Positions 59,075-64,000 of a DNA stretch of 64,000 bases are shown here, piece by piece. How positions within the stretch are numbered: position 1 is the first letter of the stretch; every line of letters starts with the position of its first letter. The translations under genes were made by a program, and so were the position numbers. This DNA comes from Flavobacterium panacagri (lineage in GTDB: Bacteria; Bacteroidota; Bacteroidia; Flavobacteriales; Flavobacteriaceae), in the NCBI RefSeq assembly GCF_030378165.1, contig NZ_CP119766.1:1674001-1738000 (forward strand). The letters run 5' to 3'. The notes beneath the pieces are model-generated. The model saw nothing but the letters and a program-made list of their open reading frames with translations, was not told the DNA's origin and did not search any database.

Positions 59075-59962
59075 ATGGAGAAAGAACTGAAAATAAATAA
59101 TACGGCCTCTTTTAAAGAGAAGCTTTGGATTGGAATTCCTGTTGTTTTACTAGTAGGTTTATTATTCACTTTATTATACAATCATCACGCTGAATTTTCC
59201 TGGGACGGATTTGTAGCAGGATTCAATCAGGAATTTTTAGTGTTTTTTGCCATCGGAGTTTTTGCGCAGTTGGTTGATGGAACTTTAGGAATGGGATACG
59301 GGGCAACTTCGACGTCATTTTTATTGGCTTATGGAGTTCCGCCAGTGGTAAGCAGTACGGCAGTTCACGTTTCGGAAATGTTTACAACAGGAGCGTCAGC
59401 AGTTTCTCATCATAGATTCGGAAACATTAATAAAAAACTGGTAAAGCATTTATTGATTCCAGGTGTCTTAGGTTCGATTACAGGAGCTTATTTGTTGTCT
59501 GATGTTATTGACGGAGATGTAATTAAACCATTTATTGCTGTTTACATGATTGTTTTGGCGGTTATCATTATTAGAAAAGCGTTAAAAAAGAATATTGTAA
59601 AAAAGAAAACAAAAAAATTAGGCTTTTTAGCAGTTTTTGGCGGTTTTATGGATTCTGTTGGAGGTGGAGGCTGGGGGCCGATTGTAACGTCAACATTATT
59701 AGGAAGAGGTAGAAATCCAAGATATACCATCGGTTCGGTAAGCGCAGCTGAGTTTGCGATTTCATTTGCAAGCGGAATTACATTCATGCTTTTTGGAGGA
59801 ATCCACGGCTGGCAAGTCATTATAGGATTGATTTTAGGAGGGGTTATTTCAGCGCCATTAGCTGCATTTTTGGTAAATAAAATCAAAAGAAAACCAATGA
59901 TGGTTGCGGTTGGAGTTTTAATTATAGTATTGAGTTTAAAAACATTATCTAAATTATTGTAA
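59075..59962 (+). CDS. Sulfite exporter TauE/SafE family protein (second)
   Basis: A 295-residue membrane protein with an N-terminal cytoplasmic stretch (MEKELKINNTASFKEKL) and about eight helices. Motifs: LVDGTLGMGYGATSTSFLLA in the first half and GFMDSVGGGGWGPIVTSTLL in the second. It is the first gene of the operon with cysH, cysD, cysN and sulfite reductase, 25 bases before cysH, so a role in moving sulfate or disposing of sulfite is likely. It differs clearly from the TauE at 57979. Confidence 0.9.
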   Translation: MEKELKINNTASFKEKLWIGIPVVLLVGLLFTLLYNHHAEFSWDGFVAGFNQEFLVFFAIGVFAQLVDGTLGMGYGATSTSFLLAYGVPPVVSSTAVHVSEMFTTGASAVSHHRFGNINKKLVKHLLIPGVLGSITGAYLLSDVIDGDVIKPFIAVYMIVLAVIIIRKALKKNIVKKKTKKLGFLAVFGGFMDSVGGGGWGPIVTSTLLGRGRNPRYTIGSVSAAEFAISFASGITFMLFGGIHGWQVIIGLILGGVISAPLAAFLVNKIKRKPMMVAVGVLIIVLSLKTLSKLL

Positions 59963-59987
59963 TTCTTTAGATAGGGAGAAAGAGATT

Positions 59988-60698
59988 ATGAGTGCGAGTA
60001 TAGTACAAGAATTATTAGAGAAAACTGCGGCTTTCTCACTTGATGAAACCTTAGTTTTTTTAGCAGGAGAATTTCCGGGGAAAGTAATTTTTTCGACTTC
60101 TTTTGGGCAAGAAGATCAGGTAATTACTGATTTTATTGCAAAAAGTAACACAGATATTACTGTTTTTACTTTAGATACAGGAAGATTATTTCAGGAAACG
60201 TATGACGTTTTTCACAAAACATTAAAAAAATACAAAAGACCAATCGAAGTTTACTTTCCAGAAGCAGCATCAGTAGAAAAGCTATTACAGGAAAAAGGCC
60301 CAAACAGCTTTTACGATTCAGTTGAAAACAGAAAAGAATGCTGTTTTATTCGAAAAGTGGTTCCGTTGAGAAAAGCTTTGGCAGGAAACTCAGTTTGGAT
60401 TACGGGATTAAGAGCCGAACAATCAGAAAACAGACACGATTTAAGTTTGTTTGAATATGACGGAAACTTCGAGATCATAAAATTCAATCCGTTGCTAAAA
60501 TGGACTTTAGAAGAAGTTGAAACGTATTTGTCAGAAAACAATGTTCCGCAAAATGCATTGCACAAACAAGGTTTCGTAAGTATTGGATGCGCGCCTTGTA
60601 CAAGAGCAATCTTTCCAGGTGAAGATATCAGAGCCGGAAGATGGTGGTGGGAATCAAGCCATAAAGAATGTGGTTTGCATAGCGCGAAAAAAGAATAA
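59988..60698 (+). CDS. cysH: Phosphoadenylyl-/adenylyl-sulfate reductase
   Basis: A 236-residue reductase producing sulfite from activated sulfate. Motifs: FSTSFGQEDQVITDFI, TLDTGRLFQETYD, ITGLRAEQSENR and the C-terminal catalytic ECGLH (Cys228). Cys118-Cys119 (ECCFIRK) and Cys201/Cys204 (CAPC) are the ligands of a [4Fe-4S] cluster, which marks enzymes that use APS rather than PAPS. No separate APS kinase is seen in the window, in agreement. Electrons come from thioredoxin or similar. Confidence 0.94.
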   Translation: MSASIVQELLEKTAAFSLDETLVFLAGEFPGKVIFSTSFGQEDQVITDFIAKSNTDITVFTLDTGRLFQETYDVFHKTLKKYKRPIEVYFPEAASVEKLLQEKGPNSFYDSVENRKECCFIRKVVPLRKALAGNSVWITGLRAEQSENRHDLSLFEYDGNFEIIKFNPLLKWTLEEVETYLSENNVPQNALHKQGFVSIGCAPCTRAIFPGEDIRAGRWWWESSHKECGLHSAKKE

Positions 60699-60706
60699 AG
60701 AGAATA

Positions 60707-60801
60707 GAATATAGATTATAGAATATAGATTATAGAATATAGATTATAGAATAAAGAGTGAGGATTTTTAGATCAGGAAACTTTAAACCTGAAACCTGAA
60801 A
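60707..60801 (+). repeat. Tandem repeats between cysH and cysD
   Basis: Three exact copies of the 14-base unit GAATATAGATTATA (60707-60748), then heptads CTTTAAA CCTGAAA CCTGAAA (60781-60801). 14 is twice 7, so both arrays keep the 7-base register. They may vary in copy number. Confidence 0.85.
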
Positions 60802-60837
60802 CAAAATTTTCACAACAAAATATCAAACAAAAAAACA

Positions 60838-61737
60838 ATGAGTTCAGTATTAAAAACAAACGCTTTAGAGAGTGAAGCGATATACATTTTCAGAGAAGTA
60901 ATTTCACAGTTTGACAAACCGGTTTTACTTTTCTCAGGAGGAAAAGATTCTATCACATTAGTGCGTTTGGCGCAAAAAGCATTTTTCCCTGCTAAGATTC
61001 CGTTTCCTCTTTTGCACGTTGATACAGGACACAATTTCCCTGAAACAATCGCTTTCAGAGATAAATTAGTAGAAGAATTAGGTTTAGAGTTAATCGTTCG
61101 TAATGTTCAGGACGCTATTGATGAAGGAAAAGTAGTTGAAGAAACTGGAAAATACTCAAGTAGAAACAGTTTACAGACAACAACACTTTTAGATGCAATT
61201 GAAGAATTTAAGTTTGATGCTTGTATTGGTGGAGCACGTCGTGATGAAGAAAAAGCAAGAGCGAAAGAACGTATTTTCTCTGTTCGTGATGATTTCGGAC
61301 AATGGGACGAAAAAAATCAAAGACCTGAGTTGTTTGATATATTAAATGGAAAAATTGAAAATGGACAAAACGTTCGTGTTTTCCCAATTTCAAACTGGAC
61401 AGAATTAGATGTTTGGAGTTATATCGAAAAAGAACATATCGAGATTCCATCAATCTATTTTTCACATAAAAGAAAAGTTTTTTTGAGAGACGGTTTAATC
61501 TGGTCGCATTCTCCTTTTGTGTACCAGGAAGAAGACGAACAAATCGAAGAAAGAATTGTTCGCTTCAGAACCGTTGGAGATATGAGTTGTACAGCAGCAG
61601 TTGAATCTTACGCAGCAACAATCGAAGAAGTAGTTGGAGAAATCAGATCATCAACCATTTCTGAGAGAGGAGCCAGAATCGATGATAAACGTTCTGAAGC
61701 GGCGATGGAAAAAAGAAAACAACAGGGATACTTTTAA
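60838..61737 (+). CDS. cysD: Sulfate adenylyltransferase subunit 2
   Basis: A 299-residue subunit of ATP sulfurylase. The PP-loop is LLFSGGKDSITLVRLA; CIGGARRDEEKARAKERIFS and NWTELDVWSYIEKEHIEIP are family hallmarks. With CysN it makes APS from sulfate and ATP. It stands between cysH and cysN in the expected order, separated by repeat spacers. Confidence 0.96.
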   Translation: MSSVLKTNALESEAIYIFREVISQFDKPVLLFSGGKDSITLVRLAQKAFFPAKIPFPLLHVDTGHNFPETIAFRDKLVEELGLELIVRNVQDAIDEGKVVEETGKYSSRNSLQTTTLLDAIEEFKFDACIGGARRDEEKARAKERIFSVRDDFGQWDEKNQRPELFDILNGKIENGQNVRVFPISNWTELDVWSYIEKEHIEIPSIYFSHKRKVFLRDGLIWSHSPFVYQEEDEQIEERIVRFRTVGDMSCTAAVESYAATIEEVVGEIRSSTISERGARIDDKRSEAAMEKRKQQGYF

Positions 61738-61818
61738 TTCAATTAAAAATAGAGAATTAAAAATTAAAAGTTAGAATCAAGAAAACAAAAACATACAGAT
61801 TTAAAAGTTTCGAGAGAA

Positions 61819-61846
61819 CATGAAACCTGAAACTTTAAACCTGAAA
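61819..61846 (+). repeat. Heptad repeat before cysN (four units)
   Basis: CATGAAA CCTGAAA CTTTAAA CCTGAAA in exact 7-base register, ending 11 bases before the cysN ATG. The spacer upstream (61741-61785) has AATTAAA-type heptads. Confidence 0.8.
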
Positions 61847-61857
61847 CAATATATAAG

Positions 61858-63102
61858 ATGGACGTTTTAAAAATAGCAACAGCAGGAAGTGTAGATGACG
61901 GAAAAAGTACTTTGATCGGGAGATTATTGTACGATACAAAATCATTGACGACTGATAAAATAGAAGCAATCGAAAAAAGCAGTAAACAAAAAGGATACGA
62001 TTATCTTGATTTTTCTTTGGCAACTGACGGTTTAGTGGCAGAAAGAGAGCAAGGAATCACAATTGATGTTGCACATATATATTTTTCGACTGCAAAGAAA
62101 AGTTACATTATTGCCGATACTCCGGGTCACGTTGAATATACAAGAAACATGGTTACAGGAGCTTCAACTTCTCAGGTTTCTATTATTTTAATTGATGCCA
62201 GAAAGGGTGTAATTGAGCAAACGTACCGTCACTTTTTTATCAATAATTTATTGAGAGTAAAAGAGGTAATTGTTGCGATTAATAAAATGGATTTAGTTGA
62301 TTATTCGGAAGAAGTTTTCAATAAAATCAAAGCTGATTTTCAGGCATTAAATGCAAAAAGTACTTTCAAAGAACAAAACGTAAGTTATATTCCGTTAAGC
62401 GCAATCAACGGCGGAAACGTAGTTGATAAATCTGAAAACATGCCTTGGTACGATGGACAAACGGTATTGGAACATTTAGAAGGCTTACATGCTTCAGATG
62501 TTTTTGAAGCAGGAAAAGCACGTTTCCCAGTTCAAACGGTTATTCGTCCTAAAACAGAAGAATACCACGATTTTAGAGGTTACGCAGGAAAATTATACGG
62601 AAACTCAATTAAAGTTGGGGATGCCGTAACAGTTCTTCCTTCTTTAACCGAATCAAAAGTATCTAAAATTCACTTTTTCGATAAAACATTTGATGAAGCT
62701 GTTGCAGGTTCTTCAATCACCATCGAATTAGAAAATGACATCAATGTAACAAGAGGTGACATGATTGTAAAATCATCAGAACTTCCAAAAATTGAAAAAG
62801 ACATTACCACAACAGTTTGCTGGATGGACAGTAAAAAATTGGTTCCAGGAACTAAATATTTGATACAGCATAATACAAACAGAGTTTTAGCAAAAGTAGA
62901 AAGCATCAAAAATACAATTGCAACAGATTACTCAGGAACGACAGAAGCTTCACAATTGGCAATCAACGAAATTGGAGAAGTAACAATCAAATTAAGCAAA
63001 CCGTTATATTTTGATTCATACAACGAAAACAAATCAAACGGAGCTTTCATCTTAATTGATACAGCAACAAACACAACAGCAGGAGTAGGATTCATCAGAT
63101 AG
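61858..63102 (+). CDS. cysN: Sulfate adenylyltransferase subunit 1 (GTPase)
   Basis: A 414-residue EF-Tu-like GTPase. G1 is GSVDDGKSTLIGRLL, G3 is ADTPGHVEYTRNM, G4 is AINKMDLVD, followed by beta-barrel domains. GTP hydrolysis drives APS formation by CysD. There is no fused APS kinase domain, which fits the APS-reducing type of CysH. Ends just before an inverted heptad-repeat spacer. Confidence 0.96.
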   Translation: MDVLKIATAGSVDDGKSTLIGRLLYDTKSLTTDKIEAIEKSSKQKGYDYLDFSLATDGLVAEREQGITIDVAHIYFSTAKKSYIIADTPGHVEYTRNMVTGASTSQVSIILIDARKGVIEQTYRHFFINNLLRVKEVIVAINKMDLVDYSEEVFNKIKADFQALNAKSTFKEQNVSYIPLSAINGGNVVDKSENMPWYDGQTVLEHLEGLHASDVFEAGKARFPVQTVIRPKTEEYHDFRGYAGKLYGNSIKVGDAVTVLPSLTESKVSKIHFFDKTFDEAVAGSSITIELENDINVTRGDMIVKSSELPKIEKDITTTVCWMDSKKLVPGTKYLIQHNTNRVLAKVESIKNTIATDYSGTTEASQLAINEIGEVTIKLSKPLYFDSYNENKSNGAFILIDTATNTTAGVGFIR

Positions 63103-63182
63103 TTGATGGTTTTTGGTTTTTAGTTGATAGTTCTGCTGTCAACAACCAACTATAAACAACCAACAATAAACTACAAACCAAA
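63103..63182 (+). repeat. Inverted heptad-repeat spacer before the sulfite reductase gene
   Basis: The left half has TTGATGG TTTTTGG TTTTTAG TTGATAG and the right half AACAACC AACTATA AACAACC AACAATA AACTACA, each in 7-base register. The halves are roughly reverse complements, so the spacer can fold into a long hairpin. Confidence 0.75.
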
Positions 63183-63187
63183 GAGAA

Positions 63188-64000
63188 ATGGAAAGTTTTA
63201 GAACAGAAATAGAAAATCCGGTAGTTCAGAAGGAGATTATCGAATTAGAAAAAAAGATTCACTTATTCCGTGGAGGAAAAATTGATGATGAGCGTTTTCG
63301 TAGTCTTCGTTTAGCGCGTGGAATCTACGGTCAGCGTCAGGAAGGCGTTCAGATGATTCGTATCAAATTGCCGTATGGAAAGGTAACCAGCGAGCAATTA
63401 GTGCGTATCACACAAGTTTCTGATGAATATTCTACAGGGCGTTTACATATTACAACACGTCAGGATATCCAGATTCACTATGTGAGTTTGGACAGAACGC
63501 CAGAACTTTGGGCAGATTTGGCTAAAGACGATATCACGCTTCGTGAAGCTTGCGGAAACACAGTAAGAAATATTACAGGAAGCGAATTGGCTGGAGTTGA
63601 CGTAAACGAACCATTTGATGTTTCGCCTTATGCACACGGACTTTTTCAATATTTGTTAAGAAACCCTATTTGTCAGGAAATGGGACGTAAATTCAAAATT
63701 TCGTTCTCTTCTTCAGATGAAGATACTGCGTTGAGTTATTTGCACGATTTAGGATTTATTCCGAAAATAAAAGACGGACAAAAAGGTTTCAAAATCATGT
63801 TTGGAGGAGGTTTAGGATCTCAGCCAGCGCATGCAGAATTGCTTTCGGAGTTTGTTCCGGTAAACGAAATCATCCCAACAGCAGAAGGAATCATTCGTAT
63901 TTTTGATAGATACGGAGAGCGCGCAAAGAGAATGAAAGCGCGTATGAAATTCTTAATCAAAGAAATGGGAAGAGATGTTTTCCTTGATTTGGTTGAACAA
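63188..64000 (+). CDS. Nitrite/sulfite reductase, N-terminal part
   Basis: The gene runs off the right edge, with 271 codons present. IHLFRGGKIDDERFRSLRLA, MIRIKLPYGKVTSEQLVRIT, YSTGRLHITTRQDIQIHYV and REACGNTVRNITGSELAGVD are the ferredoxin-like half-domain and first siroheme-binding region of nitrite/sulfite reductases. Given cysH-cysD-cysN directly upstream, reduction of sulfite to sulfide is the likely role. The Fe-S cysteine cluster of the second half lies beyond the window. Confidence 0.92.
   Translation, partial: MESFRTEIENPVVQKEIIELEKKIHLFRGGKIDDERFRSLRLARGIYGQRQEGVQMIRIKLPYGKVTSEQLVRITQVSDEYSTGRLHITTRQDIQIHYVSLDRTPELWADLAKDDITLREACGNTVRNITGSELAGVDVNEPFDVSPYAHGLFQYLLRNPICQEMGRKFKISFSSSDEDTALSYLHDLGFIPKIKDGQKGFKIMFGGGLGSQPAHAELLSEFVPVNEIIPTAEGIIRIFDRYGERAKRMKARMKFLIKEMGRDVFLDLVEQ

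Noticed and set aside
1..64000. tRNA, rRNA, CRISPR arrays, insertion sequences, prophage genes
   Set aside because: By eye I found no cloverleaf with a TTCRANNC arm, no regularly spaced direct repeats of CRISPR length and no transposase or integrase motif.

Overview
The window looks like a chromosomal segment of a Flavobacterium-type member of the Bacteroidota. The DNA is AT-rich, and several genes are largely confined to that phylum: PorT (type IX secretion), TamL, exosortase XrtF with its partner protein, a HYC_CC_PP protein, GLPGLI and DUF5686 proteins and SusC/TonB-type receptors. Promoters fit the Bacteroidota form (TTG, a spacer of about 17-21 bases, then TAnnTTTG) and Shine-Dalgarno sites are weak or absent. 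I saw no rRNA, tRNA, CRISPR array, prophage or insertion sequence. Most of the window is housekeeping core.

Layout. 1-5.9 kb: a partial MORN-repeat gene, a free-methionine-sulfoxide-reductase-like GAF protein, the XrtF pair, a metal-linked receptor locus (HYC_CC_PP protein, TonB receptor, HMA protein) and a DedA protein. 5.9-11.6 kb: the cell-shape operon mreB-mreC-mreD-mrdA-rodA on the minus strand. 11.6-24 kb: purH, an orphan FtsX-type permease, accD, fbaA, tamL, an RNA methyltransferase, ubiE-porT and folA. 24-33.6 kb: thyA, a DUF151 nuclease, etfBA, pdhB, a DUF5686 protein, a DapF-like protein and ppa. 33.6-38.6 kb: a membrane pyrophosphatase, a HigBA toxin-antitoxin pair between twin terminators, and a deoxynucleoside kinase. 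38.8-44.8 kb: a GLPGLI protein, a TonB receptor and a large secreted protein. 44.9-64 kb: a methionine, homoserine and sulfur-assimilation region.

The last region is the most interesting. metK (minus) has a SAM-II-like leader with its own terminator. Divergent from it is a control module made of a promoter, a short Met/Cys-rich leader ORF, a terminator, a second leader ORF, a second terminator and a small protein ending in an SLLFxxYxxExE motif; metY follows. About 3 kb later the same module recurs in diverged form, followed by a SAM-I (S-box) riboswitch, metX and thrA. In three of the four leaders the last codons can pair with the 5' arm of the following terminator, which is the layout of ribosome-mediated attenuation. 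I read this as two copies of a tandem-attenuator system that senses methionine/cysteine supply, added to SAM riboswitches. metZ, an OsmC protein, an Rrf2 regulator, two TauE/SafE exporters and cysH-cysD-cysN-sulfite reductase complete the pathway.

Other points: many spacers inside operons consist of 7-base tandem repeats; AccD lacks its zinc ribbon; the DapF-like protein has serine at both catalytic cysteine positions; a homoserine dehydrogenase paralogue has lost conserved motifs; and the membrane pyrophosphatase carries a cysteine-rich C-terminal extension.
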